A stretch of DNA of 64,000 nt from Diatrype stigma (GCA_022225965.2 JAKJXP020000032.1:1-64000), one strand, 5' to 3'. Positions 1 through 12,915 are shown, counted from the first letter of the stretch. Notes: a model not told the origin generated them from the sequence alone. Numbers and translations are program-made.

Positions 1-3000
1 CTGCTCAAGGGCATAAAGAATTATGAAATATGGGCCATCAAAGCAAAGGCTACCCTTATAAAGGAAAATCTGGACCATGCCCTTACTTTGGAAGTAAAGG
101 AAACAGCCATAACAGCTATAGAAAACCAGGAAAGCCAGGAAAGTCAGGAAATCCCTACTTCTTTCAAAACGTTAACCCAAGAGGATAATAATAAAGCCCT
201 GGCCACCATACAACTCCTTTGCGAAGAAGGTCCCTTAACTCATATCAAATCCATACTAAGCTGTAAGAAAGCTTGGGAGGCCCTAGAAAATCACTACCGG
301 CCAAAAGGATTTACAACAGAATTTCTATTACTGAAGGAATTCTTTAATTCCTCTGTGGAAGATTTTGATACCCTCGAAGCCTACCTTAATAAAATAAGGT
401 CTATAACGAGCGAGCTTAAGCTGAATAAGGTAAACCTTCTAAATCAGGTTACAATTGCTTGGGTATTAAATAATTTACCCGAAAAATATAAAGCCTTCGT
501 TCAAAATATCACCCAATCTTTACGTCAGGATTCTTCAGCAATTTCCAAAGATACCCTGTTTTCCTCCTTAATGGATGAATCCAGAGGAATGGATAAAAAG
601 GAGAAAATCCTATACGTAAAAAGCAAGAAGCCCTGGAAACAGAAAAAACAGATATACTGCAACCATTGCAAAATCCAGGGGCACCAGGAAAAGGACTGTT
701 ATTTCCTTCACCCCAACAAGGCTCCAAAGAGCTGGAAAAAAAAGGATAGGGTAAATAAAAAACAATCCGGCCCCAAAAGGGATAAAAAGAAACAAAAGGA
801 AAATAATTCCTCAGAATCCACCAGCTCCAATAGCTCAAGGAGGGAAGAACGGGAAAAGAAACAGGAGGACCTTCTAGGTGCCCTGATCGATTCCGAAGAG
901 GACACCCTTATTTTGGGCCCTACATCGGAAGAATCCAACAAAGGGAAAAACGAGGATTTATTTGAATTAAATCTTTCCGAACCCCTTTTTCCTCCTACGC
1001 CCGAAAGGATGGATACAGACGATTTTGAAATAAGTCGTTATAATACAAATAAAGCCAGCTTTATATACAATACTAACTCTGGCCCAAATTATCTAAATTC
1101 TACGAAATTTAAGGATAAGGGTATAATAGAGCTAGTTGCGGACAGCGGGGCCACTCTCACTACTGTAGCTAATAGAAATCTATTAATTAATATAAAGCAA
1201 ATTCACAAAATCGTGAAATGGAGCAACGCACGTTCCCTTATTATAAAAAAAGCTGGTGATTTAATAATACAATGTATTACCTCTAGAAAGGTATATACGA
1301 TAAAAGGGATTAATTATATTCCAGAGCTAGGTATTAACCTTTTATCCATAAATAAGCTCAAGAACTGTTATACAGTTATAAATGCCACTAACAGCATTAA
1401 GCTATATAATAAGAATAAGGACCTTATTACAAAAGGATATCACAAAAACGGGTTATATTATATACCGTTTAAGGTGGTTACCGGCCAAAATAAGCCAAAA
1501 AATATACTGAATCTCACTAATCAACCTATATCTAATAAGCTTATTACATGGCATAACAAAATGGGTCACCTATCCTTAAAGCCCTTAGCAGAATTCCTTA
1601 TATCTAAAGGGGTAAGAATTTCGAAAAAGGAATACATCCAGTATAATAACTGGAAGTGTAATATTTGCAGTATAACAAAGAATCACCGCAGGATAAATAA
1701 AACGGCTATAAGCCAAAAGGAATATAATATTATACAAAGGGTACACAGTAACCTAAGGGGTCCATTACCTAATACCTATAATAGGTATAAATATTATATT
1801 ACCTTTTTGAATAAACAAAGCCGTTATGTAAAAGTTAAGCTGTTAAACTCAAAATCAAAAGCTCTAAAAGCCTTTAAGGTATATAAGCTGCAGGCTAAAA
1901 ATCAAACAGAGCATAAGATAAAGGAGTTTTTTACAAATAACGGTACGGAATATATAAATTCACGCTTCGAAATTTACCTACAAACGTACGGTATTATCCA
2001 CCATACAACTCCTACTTATACAAAGGAACCTAATGGTTTAATAAAACGTATTAACCTAACCTTATTAAATAAGGTACGGGCGTTCCTTATTTCCTCCGGC
2101 TTACCTAATTACCTTTAGGGTAAAGCCCTATTGGCAGCGGCTTATATATATAACCGTACCCCACATAAGGCTTTAAATTATAAGCAGCCCTTTGAAATTT
2201 ATTATGAGCATAAGCCGTATACTAATAATCTATATACATGGGGCTCTATATATTATTATAATACTAATAAATACCGGCATAAGCTGGACCCTAGGACTAG
2301 AAAAGGGGTTATTATCGGCTACGGCACCGAAAATAAAAATTACAAAATCTGGAATATAATAACCCAAAGGCCTATATGGGCTAAGGACGTTAATATAAGG
2401 GACGGTATCTTTATTAAGGACCTTAATAATAACAATATAAGCCAGGGGGGCACCCTGGAAGCCGTAGATAATACAGAAGAATTTCCTTATATCCAAAATG
2501 GGGGAGTAGCAGAAAGCCCAGCTGTACCGAAGCCCTCTCACCTGCTTAATAAGCCTACAACGGCTACAGGTTTAAATAATAAACCTACAACGGCTACGGA
2601 AGCTTCGGGAATTATACCAGCTAACTTAGCTAATAATTTTGATTATAAGCAAATAAAGGAATTACCGGGCAAACGGTATGCAACTAAAGCAGCTATAGCT
2701 GCTACAGATGATCCAATAAAACGAGCAGCCGCTGTTACTGCAGCTAATCGAAATTTAAATAACAACCAGAATTCAAATAAAAGGATTAAGCTTAATAACT
2801 TAACCCCTATACCTCCAAGCTTTCCTATACCTTCAGATCCTATACAGGACTGTATAAAAATTAATACAGACCATTTGTTATATACAATGGAAGATACGTT
2901 ATTATCTAATCAGCTTATGAATATAAAAAGAAAAGGAAAAGCTGACTTTATTCTCTCGGCTTCTACAACCGAACCAGCTACGTATAAGCAAGCAATGGGT

Positions 3001-4581
3001 AATATAAACCGAGAATCCTGGTATTTAGCCTGCAAAGCAGAAATAACGGAACTGGAAAAACAAAATACCTACAGTATAATGGACCTACCTAAAAGAAAAC
3101 ACCCTATAGGAACCCGTTAACTATTTAAATCCAAACCTATTACTAAAAGCAGCTTTATTAAACCTAACTGAATAACCAATAAGGATAAATCTAAACGCTT
3201 TAAAGCTAGATTTATTATACAAGGATATAACCAACAGTTAGGGATGGATTATTTAGAAACCTTTTCCACTACAGCCAGACCGGAAACGTAGCACCTATTA
3301 TTAATAATAGCCGTTAATAAGGGGTGGCCTATAATACAATACGACGTTCAAAACGCTTTTGTTCACTCTGATATAGATACAGAAATCTATATACGGCTGC
3401 CAGAAGGTTTTTATCCAAAGGCCTATAATAAGGTAGCTAAGCTTAATAAAGCCTTATACGGCTTAAAGCAGTCACCCAGGCTTTAGTATAAATTCCTATC
3501 CCAAATATTACTAGCCGAAGGATTTACTGTATTTCCTTACGACAAAGGAATATTTGTAAATAAAATAAGCAATACTGTTATTATCTGCCATGTAAACGAC
3601 TTATTAATAATAAGCCCGTCCGAAGCTGGTATAAATAATCTAGCCACAAAGCTGTTAAAATCTATTAAGCTAGATAGAATAAGTCCCGTTTCTACCTACC
3701 TAGGTAACGATTTAGAAATCGATTATCCTAATAAGGAAATACGTATAAGCCAAAAACGATATACAGAAAAGCTGTTCACTAAATACAATATACGTAATAA
3801 TCCAAATATAAAACCAGGAAATACTCCTTATACTCCCGGCCTTAAGCTTAAGAAAAATAAATCAACAGCTTCAAATATAAAAGTTGTGAATTATCAAAAG
3901 CAAATAGGTTCTTTATTATACCTAGCTTTAAAATCTCGACCTAATATAACTTACGCTATATGCACCTATGCCAGATTTATGAATAACCCAAGTATAAACC
4001 ACTTTAAGAAGTTATACAAAATATGGGGGTATTTATTAAAGCACCCTAATATAGGGGTTATATATAAGTGCAACGGAGTTTTGGAATTAAAGGTTTATAC
4101 AGATTCTGACTGAAGAAGTAACCTACCAGATAAAAAATCTACAAGTAGGTATATAACCAGCTTAGCAAATAGGAGTAATTTTAACCCTATAAGCTGGACC
4201 TCCCAACTTCAGAAAACAGTATCCTTAAGCTCCTGTAAAGCAGAATATATGGCTTTAAAGGAAGGATTAAAAGAAACCGTATATCTAAGTAATATACTTA
4301 ATTACTTAAATAAAAAATTAAACCTAAATTATCCGGACCAGCCTCCAAAGGTATATGTAAATAACGATGCCGCCCAAAAGCTAGCTAATAACCCTAAATT
4401 CCATAAAAGAACTAAGCATATAGATATAACTTATCACTTTAACAAGGAGGTAATAGCAAATAATAAGGCTGTATTACACCATATTAATACAGCAAAACAG
4501 CTAGCTAATTTTTTAACAAAGCCGGTATCCAGCGTTATATTAAACAAGCTAATGAAACTAGCCAATATAATCAGTATATAG
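1..4581 (+). pseudogene. copia Gag-Pol polyprotein, broken by six in-frame stops
   Basis: One frame runs from base 1 to the final stop at 4579-4581 with no frameshift, but six internal stops interrupt it at 2116, 3118, 3169, 3289, 3484 and 4111. Visible parts: Gag-like region 1-650; CCHC zinc knuckle 658-699 (C-x2-C-x4-H-x4-C); protease DSGA at 1141; integrase HHCC zinc region 1552-1668; integrase core about 1735-2060; RT about 3080-3870; RNase H about 4080-4480, with its TDSD, KAEYMAL and KHIDI-type blocks. The integrase catalytic triad is lost: Asn at 1750 and 1936 where Asp is expected, Lys at 2044 where Glu is expected. The RT box reads VND instead of VDD (3592-3600). Most stops sit where related proteins have Trp, so G-to-A change explains them. 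The damage fits mild RIP. Confidence 0.88.
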
Positions 4582-5023
4582 TAGTTTTATTCCTTCAAAG
4601 GTTTCCCCACTGAAAGCCTGATTTTTTCCGTATACGTACGTTTTATCCTAGGCTTCATACGATAAACAGGTGATTTTTTATTAATTTTTTAACACCGAAT
4701 AAAGAAAAGATAAACTGGAAAACTTCCTATACTCCAATAGGGGCTCATACAGTTATACACAAGCACAGCCTTGCTTATATAATTGCAAGCTGTTCCAATA
4801 CAGCCTTGCTTATATAATTACAAGCCGGCAAAGCAGGTGCTTAGCTAATTACAACCACCTACACACCTGCACCCATTAGCCGCTTATATAATTACCTTTC
4901 TTCTTATACAGGTTTTACCGTTATAACGGCTTTCCTGATATACACACATACGTTATTCAGTTATAAGAACAAATCCTATACATTAATGCTTACCTACGGC
5001 CCTCGATAATCATTAAGGGGGGG
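4582..5023 (+). other. copia 3' non-coding segment and polypurine tract
   Basis: This AT-rich stretch lies between the polyprotein stop and the LTR and has no ORF. It contains two near-identical 26-base direct repeats (4765-4790 and 4800-4825) sharing the core CTTGCTTATATAATT, with a third partial copy near 4880. The polypurine tract AAGGGGGGG is at 5015-5023, where plus-strand synthesis would be primed. A perfect 12-base inverted repeat (CAAATCCTATAC at 4970-4981, its complement at 5023-5034) surrounds it. Confidence 0.6.
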
Positions 5024-5435
5024 TATAGGATTTGCTGAATGCAGCAAGACAGTATAACAAAGCAACTACAAAGGAGTTGCACTTATACAGCAGAATTACT
5101 GCTGGGAACGGTATACTGCCGGAAGCAATTACTGTATGGGATAAAGGAAACAAGGACTTCCATTATAATAGAAAGGATAGGGACAATTACCGCATTAGGA
5201 AATACTCTATATATAAATAGGGGTAACAGCCACCTAGCTGATATACAGGAAGTCGGGACCTTATACACACACACTTACACACACACACACTTATACACAT
5301 ACACGAATACTACTTCATACTTGAATAACTACCTTTATATACGTCTGCTTAACCTTACTTAGTGCCTATTTATTCCACTGCTACATCCGTATTATCCAAT
5401 ACAGTATAACCATATACCGTATAATCTTATAAGGA
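5024..5435 (+). repeat. probable 3' LTR of the copia element
   Basis: The segment begins right after the polypurine tract. It has a strong TATA element near its middle followed by AC-rich simple sequence (5265-5305), as expected for U3-R-U5. Length of about 0.4 kb is normal for copia LTRs. The right border is a guess from the change in base composition near 5435; without the 5' LTR it cannot be fixed. Confidence 0.5.
5208..5220 (+). promoter_or_regulatory. TATA element in the copia LTR
   Basis: TATATATAAATAG at 5208-5220 is a near-consensus TATA box, placed mid-LTR where the retrotransposon promoter is expected. Confidence 0.45.
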
Positions 5436-5871
5436 CTATGACCGACAGCACCATGCGACTAAAGCAACCGCTGCTTGTACCAGAAGCTACGGTCGTATCT
5501 CGACCTGGAAATTGCCCTGGTAGCATCGGCAGCAGACCAAGCGGAAGTGACCCGCCACGTTTTCACTCAGTAAAACATGTAAAAAGTATTAATAAACCAG
5601 ATCTGGGAATATCTCCAGAGGGAACTTACAAGTATACAAAATACGATCCAATATTACCGATAGAATCGCGTAATGGGTGCCAAGCTATGTATTCGATTTA
5701 ATAATACCCTTCTTTATCGCGCTCGTAAATAAGGCATAGCAATACCTAATTTATTTATGCATTACATTTTCCATGAGCTCTCGTGACTAACTACTTAGCT
5801 AGACAGATCTTTCTGGAGGTGAGATCGCCGGTTGCAACTTTATATATATATATCATAGATCAGCATTATTA
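5436..5871. other. spacer between copia LTR and PL26 gene
   Basis: A short open frame (5438-5701) shows no recognisable protein and is probably chance. The rest is AT-rich 3' flank of the minus-strand gene. Confidence 0.5.
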
Positions 5872-8841
5872 CTACGTCAGCGCATCCCCGACAAACGCCA
5901 AATTCACGATACCAGCAAGGCCGTAAAGAGCAGCCTCGTTCGTCGTGATCCAAGTCGCCTCCTCGACCGGCGCCAGGACCTGGCTCCCGTTCAGCAGCAC
6001 CGTGGCCCAGGGGTCGTCGGGCAGCAGGCCGTCGCTTCCGGGGTTGAAGAACTCGGTCCAGGCGCGCTCGGCCAGCGTCGCGTTCTGCAGCTTGTGGGCC
6101 GCGTAGGCCGTCAGGCGCGAGTGGCCCTGCTTCAGGCTGAGCGAGCCGAAGTCCTGGCCGTACCGCGCGGCCTGCTGGGCGGCCGTGGCGCCGTAGTAGA
6201 CGCAGTAGTCGAGCCAGGCCTGCTCGAACCCCGCCGGCAGCTCCGCCCCGCCCACGTGCTCGGTGATCTGTGTGATGATCTCCGGCAGGCCGAAGCTCGC
6301 CGACAGGTGCGACACCTCGACGTGGCCCTGGTTCTGTGGATCGGTCGCCGGCGGCGCGATCGCCCCGTCGTCCATGTTGTAGAGCGCCTGCCCCGTCACG
6401 AAGCCGTTCGTCAGGTTGGCGATGCTGCGCATGCCCGCGAAGAGCTTCGACCGGGCTTCTTCCCATCGGGGACCGCGCCGCTCGTACTCGATCAGCCACG
6501 TGATGGCGAAGCCGGCCCAGTCCAGCCCGAGGTCGATCTGCAGAGCGTGGGGGTCGGGGACGTAGGTGCCGTTGTCGTCGCGGACCTTGCGGCGAGGATC
6601 CACGACGAGGAAGACCTTCTCGGCGTCCAGGACCTCCTCGATCAACTCGCCAACTCGCTCGTCGCCCCCTGAGAGGTAGTAAAAGATCTTGCGGTAGATG
6701 GGTGTCGATATTCGGATCTGCTTGGAACTGTCGCCCCAGTGCTGAACGCCATGTCGGGTCCCGAACCCCTTGAAGTCACCGGTGTGGTAGACATCGACCT
6801 CGCCGGTGTGCCGGGTGTGATGTTCAGCGAATCGGTACACATCAGCCCTTCCAGTTCGCAGGAAGTAGTTCCAGAAGAACAGGTCTGGTGACAATTCGCT
6901 GTTGTCCCATGCATAACCTCCGATATCCTACCACGACTAGAGTTAATGGACCGTTCCCGTGAGGTTTGAAAAGGGGGGGGCAAGAGGAGAGAAGGATTGT
7001 AAATGTGATAATAATCTCAAGATATTATGTCTGTAAAGCACGATGGGCAACGTGCTATGATAAAAATAATGTCGCGGAGTTCGAATTAATGTATCACCTA
7101 CATAACGCCAAGTATGCCTGTCGTCGTCATACGTATGCATAATGTCACCGTAGTCCCAGAACCCGTACCACCTCCGCTGCGATTGTTGGTTCTCGTAGAA
7201 GCGGAAGAGGAAGTCGAGGTGTTCTTCTACTGTCTGCGCCGTTCCCGTGGCGTTCGCCGCAGGAGGTGCCCAGTAAGTTCCGATCGCGTTACTTTGCCTG
7301 ATGCGCTCCGGGTCCGTAGCCAAGGCAGGGGGCGCGTCGATGTGTTCCGTGAGGGCGGCGAGGGTATCCGACTCTGGCGTCTTCTCGAAGCCGAAAAGGA
7401 ACAGCTCGTTGGTCCTCCCGATACCGTGCGGAGTGTTATAGCCCCCTTCGTAGTCTTCGTACGTGATCTCCAGCGCATCCAGCTGCTTATCGTAGGTGTC
7501 CTCTCCCAAACCGTCGTGATATGGTCTCAGGTCTAGCGGCTCTGCGGAGGGGCTATACAGCCAAAGCGTGATCTGGCCAGCATCGGAAGCAGCGTCTGTT
7601 ACATCCAAGGCGGTTGGGTATCGCTTCCAGAAGTCGCGGAGGCCGACAGCAAGGCCTCCTTGGGTAGCACCGCCTAGATAAGCCAACCCACCAGCTCGAG
7701 TCCCGCCTGGGATCTTGACCCAGCTCTGGCCTGCCTTTGTTCGCTTCTTGAGCGTGAACCCGTCGGGAGATAGTTGAGTTAGGCTATAGTCATTCCAAGC
7801 CGGGATCCACTGGAGTCGGCTAGACACGCGTGTGTCCCAAGTGTCTAGGCTAGGCAGTTGGGCCCCCGCGAATTGAGCCTGGCGGACTTCCTCTCCAGGA
7901 TCTCTACGCAGTCCAGTGATTCCTTGGACAGCTTCGTTGAGGAACCCTCCATCCACGCCGGCTATTCTCACGTGGCGATTATACAGCTCCTCGTCCGCTA
8001 ATGGAACTTGAAAGCGGATGCCAATTCCGGAAATGAAATCCTTGTCAGCCTCTCCGTCGAATACTAATGTATGAATGACCCTGATCGCTTCCGAACCAGC
8101 GTACAGATAGAATCGGAGGGTGAAGGGTAGCCACGCTGCATGGTCCGAAGTTGCCGGCTGCTTGATGCTGTGCTTTCCCCGGACAGTGACCAGAGTTCGC
8201 ACGGGTCCGCTGTTTTCGACCTTCACATCCTCAATGTTGCTTTCAAAATCCAGAGTTTCGATGGACTGCGCATCCGAGCTGGAGTCGTCGTCCACAATCC
8301 CAGTCTGGGAGCGCAGGACCAGCGTTCCGTTTGCGCCCACGGTCTTTCCACTGGAAGTCTGTATCGTGCCAACAATCACCGAACCGGACTTGGGAAATGT
8401 CGCAGTGAGTTTCCCCGTGTTGACGGTGACCTCATCGTCCTGGTCTGTTACCACGAGTTGAGATTTTGCTTGGCGGTTGTGCAAACGCGTGGATGAAGAG
8501 CTGCTAGAATTCCCACTCCCTGAGCCTGTCACCGTGACCTTGTATCCGTCTGGCACGGCCTCGGAGGCTGGGATGGCGTGACCCGTCCACTTGATAGAGC
8601 CATCCGGCCAGTAAGCTGTCACCCACGACTGGAGCTCGACCTGCTCTTCGAAATCCGAAGAAGCTGTGAACCCGGTTGAGTTTGCTTGGTATTTTCCACG
8701 GGGCCACGGAAGGCCGAAGGTTGCACCCGAGTTGTTTTTCGGAGTGCTACCAATCCATCGGACATCGGCAACGTCTTGCGACGACATAGCAAGACTGAAG
8801 CAGCCAAGTGCTGTCAGGAGATAGGAAGCCAACCTAGACAT
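5872..8841 (-). CDS. secreted rhamnogalacturonan exolyase-like protein (PL26, PcRGLX/YetA-like)
   Basis: Two exons, 8841-7102 and 6927-5872, joined across a 174-nt intron (donor GTAGGT, acceptor TAG), give a 931-residue protein. The junction restores the block WRYDIGGYAWDNSEL, which supports the splice. ATG at 8841 is chosen because it starts a clear signal peptide (residues 1 to about 22, ending ...LAMSSQ); the longer upstream frame lacks one. The protein looks like the PcRGLX/YetA family: an N-terminal barrel, a central beta-sandwich, and a C-terminal alpha/alpha toroid covering most of exon 2, with the His-rich block HHTRHTGEVDVYHTG. Length matches that family. Known members release unsaturated galacturonosyl-rhamnose units from rhamnogalacturonan I, so a role in extracellular pectin breakdown is inferred. 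It stands alone, with no other pectinase nearby. Confidence 0.78.
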
Positions 8842-8935
8842 GACTGCGTTAGGTATCACTTGAAGGCCTCCCTGGCAGACGGACCGAGCTGAATGGTAGC
8901 CAAGCAAGAAGAGATGAGCAGACTCATCACTACTG

Positions 8936-8942
8936 ATTTATA
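8936..8942 (-). promoter_or_regulatory. candidate TATA box of the PL26 gene
   Basis: The minus strand reads TATAAAT about 95 bases upstream of the chosen ATG at 8841, a usual distance. Motif match only. Confidence 0.35.
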
Positions 8943-10371
8943 AGTTCCGATCACCACGAACCCCCGCACACAATCACCTCACCGTAGTAACGTAAACGTG
9001 AGCACCGGGGATCATGTTCGTCATGCCCGGAAAGACTTTCTCGGCGTCAATTGGACCGTAGGGCTAGGCATTGTTGGGGTGTTTTCCCGTCACCCTTACG
9101 ATTTGGTCTGATCCCGCGATACCGACGATGTTAGGCGTATCCAATGGCGACTAGATCGACCGGGGTGGCGTGACCAGCAACCGTGGCCCTTGTCATAATG
9201 GTCCGCCAAAGCAAGGAATACCAAAGCGCGCATACCAGGAGCATGTGGGGAGGATATCTCCATTCGACTATTACCCCGCAGAAGATCTGGAGGAGTGATG
9301 TGCCGAGAAATAGAATTGCCGACGACCACGACCCGCCCACTTCCTTGTTGTCGGTATCGTCGAGGTTATGAACCAAGTCCCTCATTTAATATCTAGAAGC
9401 GATTGTGCCCTCCCCATGTCTGAGTAAGTAGCTTCGCTTTGCACATGTCCACGCCGAGTGTTATTTTTAGCCCGTGGAGAGGACGAATATAGCCTACAGG
9501 CCTCGTGTTAGGATGAGTTCGGGTCGGTGTCCGAATGCTACATGGATTTTCGGTCAATTCGGGGATCCATTCATAGTACTTCGTAGATGCAGGAATTGGA
9601 GAAAGGGGCTGAGGGGGCCAACGCGCTAGTGCAGGGGCACGCCCTATCACATGGATTACATAACACATGGTATCAAGTCGGGTACTTCGTATTGTCACTC
9701 GTTATATATAACACTGCAAATATAATATCAAGACCTGGCGATGGATGCTTGTATGTCCATAGGAAATTTCAAATATCCGCTGGTCTACAGACTGAAAACC
9801 AAGCTCAGGTATAACATCTATCTACGAATGTAGCGGTCAAAGCCGGCGGGCACTCCGGCACCATCCGCAGTTTGTTGGCCGCCATCTTCCTACTTATTTC
9901 AGGATTAAGCCTCCTTATATGGACAACAGCACATGGCCGAAGCCAGTCAATTCTGACACCGCATCAGTCTTGGGCTATTGTGCCAGAGTGTGGCCTACGG
10001 TATACCATGTCATGAAATGAAATTATCATGGTAACCAAGACAGCACGTAATCCAACAGCAGAATATCATATAGCATGGTAATATGGGGCCTGAGTAGTAT
10101 GCAATGTAGTCGTGAGTGACTGTATCGTACATAATTAATACCAATGGCCGCAGCGCCGTGCAGTCCTATCGAAAGGATCTGCAGGTATCAAAGAGCCTTA
10201 ATTTCACCCAACGCTCCTAGCATACCGAACCCCTTTGCCTTGAAAACCCAACTTCCCCAGCACCTGAACACAATCATATGACTTGGAAAGTCCCCCCATG
10301 GCCGTGACACCCCCACCCGTCGAACTTATGGCATCTCAGCTAAGGTCATTCTCGGCTTGGCGTTTCAAGTA

Positions 10372-10599
10372 ATGTTGATCGTATGGGTGATCGTGACCGT
10401 AGCGCCCATCGGGGCCACGGGAACCAAGGGGACTACCGGTGCAACTGGCACAACCGGAACGACCCAAGTAACGACGGGAACTCCGAAAACCATTGGGGGC
10501 GGAGGTGGCGGCGGTGGCGGCGGTGGCGGCGGAAGCGCAATGAGGATGGCTGGCTGCGGCTGCACCCAAATGAGTGGTGCCGGCGCAATGAAAACTTGA
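10372..10599 (+). CDS. short low-complexity ORF with collagen-like and polyglycine tracts (doubtful)
   Basis: Read from the ATG at 10372, the frame codes about 75 residues: a hydrophobic start (MLIVWVIVTVAPI), then six Gly-X-Y triplets (GATGTKGTTGATGTTGTT), a Thr-rich stretch, a 13-Gly run, and a Cys-containing tail. The glycine run comes from a GGCGGT microsatellite and all three frames on each strand are open there, so the ORF may be chance. No family is recognised. It is listed only because a hydrophobic leader followed by collagen-like triplets is an uncommon coincidence. Confidence 0.18.
   Translation: MLIVWVIVTVAPIGATGTKGTTGATGTTGTTQVTTGTPKTIGGGGGGGGGGGGGSAMRMAGCGCTQMSGAGAMKT
10497..10533. 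repeat. GGCGGT microsatellite
   Basis: Near-perfect GGCGGT/GGAGGT units in tandem. They keep long frames open in several phases. Confidence 0.7.
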
Positions 10600-12915
10600 G
10601 CCATCTCTTTTGTGTTTACTTAAAACCCAGGGTATTTGTCAGGCTGCTCTTGATATGTATATAGGTATTGTCGGGTGTTTGTGCACGTGCACGTGCAAGT
10701 GAACAGTAGTATTATGAAGGCTTGGTTTTCTCCCTCTCCAAGTTATATAATATGAATGAGCAATACAGTAACCACTGAGGAAGCAATGAACTGGTAGTCT
10801 GTACTTGGTTTAGATGATGTTGCTGTCGACTAAAACGAGCGCTTTTATAGCATAGCTGGCTTCGAATTCAAAAAGGAAAAGACCACTTGGAGCCTGGTGG
10901 TCTTAAGTAGTAAAGCACCCGCTCAGCTACGATGACTTGTCAACTCCGAGAATGACTGTGTTTCACCTCGGATAGTATTATCAGTTATATCAAATATTTA
11001 CCAAGCAAACGTACCACTCGGGATTGGATGAATAGCGTAGGGGGTGATTCACCAATGGCCAAGTGTCTAGTACATCCAATCCTCCTCTTCCAAGCTCGCT
11101 AAGTAGGTGGTGTAACTATCGACTAATATCATAGGGTGACATCGACTGATACAGGGTTCGGATTGACCGGGCTTAACTATGATGCTGTTGTCTGTAGAGA
11201 GGGAGGGCCTAAGTCCCAGGAGACAGAACAGACACAGACAGACAGATCTGAGATGGGAGACAGGCTACATACCAAAATACTCTTGACAGTCCTATACTAG
11301 CCAGACACCCAACCGTCTCACAGCCTATCTCTCTAGCTTATGGTAACAGATACAGAAAGACGCCTTCCAATTACCTATCTCATAACGGTACAACGACGGC
11401 CATCATTCAATTCCGTAAATTGCCTTGGTGCAACCGACAATAAAACCGGCATATATCTGTCACCATGGCAGAGTCCGTGACTGACACTGAACCTCGTGAC
11501 TAAACGATAGCGTCATGTAAGCCTCTTCTCCCTGCCCTGTGAGCAAGTCCCTAAATTACACCTTTGGATAGGGTGATTCGCGAACACTCCTATGTACTTG
11601 TATATGGATCCCGAACCATCCCGTCTCCTTGGACATAGGTTTATAAAAACGCACCTACCACTTGAAATGCCTGTCACGTATAAGCCGATGCTTACGGTTA
11701 CCACACTAAGACAGCGTCGTTGCCGTATGTTATATGGCTTTCAATAGTATTATACGGGATATACTGGAACTTGGCCAAGTTTGTATTGACTCAATCACTA
11801 ACCAATGCTTACCCCTTAGCCAGGAGAGACGGATGATATATGCCCATCTATCTCGATAGCTTGGAGTGAGGAATCAAGCATCATATCTGACGAACAGGCT
11901 GATGAAATCGACGGCAGCAATCTAATACCACTGGTTTTTACGCATGGTGCATTCTGGGAGACATGTTTGAATTTTTTGAAACCTAGCGACCCGAGCGGGA
12001 ATTTGAAATCAAGGTCACAGCAAGTGGTAATATAGCCCGTGATAACCAGAGTAGAAGTGGACTTCTCCCCTCTTGTCGGGATCTATCGTCTAGCTTGAAA
12101 TTCTCCATAGCCCCGAGTTTCTCCTACGGTAGATAGGGTTTCTACAGCACTTTGCTCTCCCAACTACTTTGTCGTAGGCTGGCCTATATTCAACGGGTAC
12201 TCCCTTCTACGGTTGATCGCCTAGCGCATCACTACTTCACCCTATGAACACCGCTCCGCCAGTACTGTGTCGAATGTGCGACTCTCGGTCATCACAGCTT
12301 CTATGTATACGCACATGCATAAGGGTTTCCTTGGATTTAGGATATGGAGCCGAGGTAGATGACCGTATAAATGTGCCGGTGAGTTCCAGGTAGCGCTGCT
12401 GATGGCAGGCTATAATGGTGTCCTTGTGTGCATCGTATGTTACGAGAAGGGCGTGCTTGTGACTCCTTACGACCATGGGTTTGGGATCAACTATCCGGCC
12501 GCGTGATTCGAACTTGTCTAGCTAGGTCCATCAACGCCGGCCGTCTACGGATCAAGTTTGAAGACCGAGTTGTTATGGCAGCGATGAAGACCCACAGATT
12601 CTCGGATTCTGTTTCTGTCGTACCAAGGGCAAACCGCAAGAGATGGCGGCTGGCGGATTCAAGGCCCGAGGCTCATAGCAGTGGAATTCCTTTGGCCTTT
12701 CGTTAGGTTCAAACGAGATAGGGTATATTGTACTCGCAATAGCACCACGGCGGTGCGTGACTATAGGCGCCCATGGACAAACAAACCCAGAGAATGTCCA
12801 TTCGAAGCGCCGTGTATCCTGTAACCCCCGACGCCTCGCCTCGTCTCGTGCGTCTATGTTACTCCTAGAAAAAAATGGTGGGTAGGGAGTGGCAGAGTTG
12901 ATTCTCGGCGCCCGT

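Larger units (their letters stand above)
1..5435 (+). mobile_element. Ty1/copia LTR retrotransposon, 5'-truncated by the window edge, degenerate
   Basis: The region encodes, in copia order, Gag with a zinc knuckle, aspartic protease, integrase, then reverse transcriptase/RNase H. This order (integrase before RT) defines Ty1/copia. The reading frame is already open at base 1, so the 5' LTR and start of gag lie outside the window. A polypurine tract (5015-5023) and a probable 3' LTR (about 5024-5435) follow the coding part. Many in-frame stops and lost catalytic residues show it cannot move by itself. The right LTR end is uncertain because no second LTR is present for comparison. Confidence 0.9.
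8943..12915. other. 4-kb gene-poor spacer
   Basis: No gene can be supported. Short open frames occur on both strands. One minus-strand frame (9131-9385) is rich in hydrophobic and Trp residues and could be the relic of a membrane protein, but no start, splice sites or family are visible. A low-complexity ORF is listed separately at 10372. The prp17 3' end bounds the right side. Confidence 0.5.

Noticed and set aside
9131..9385. Hydrophobic Trp-rich minus-strand ORF
   Set aside because: May be a relic of a membrane protein, but there is no start or exon partner and no family; too weak to list as a gene.
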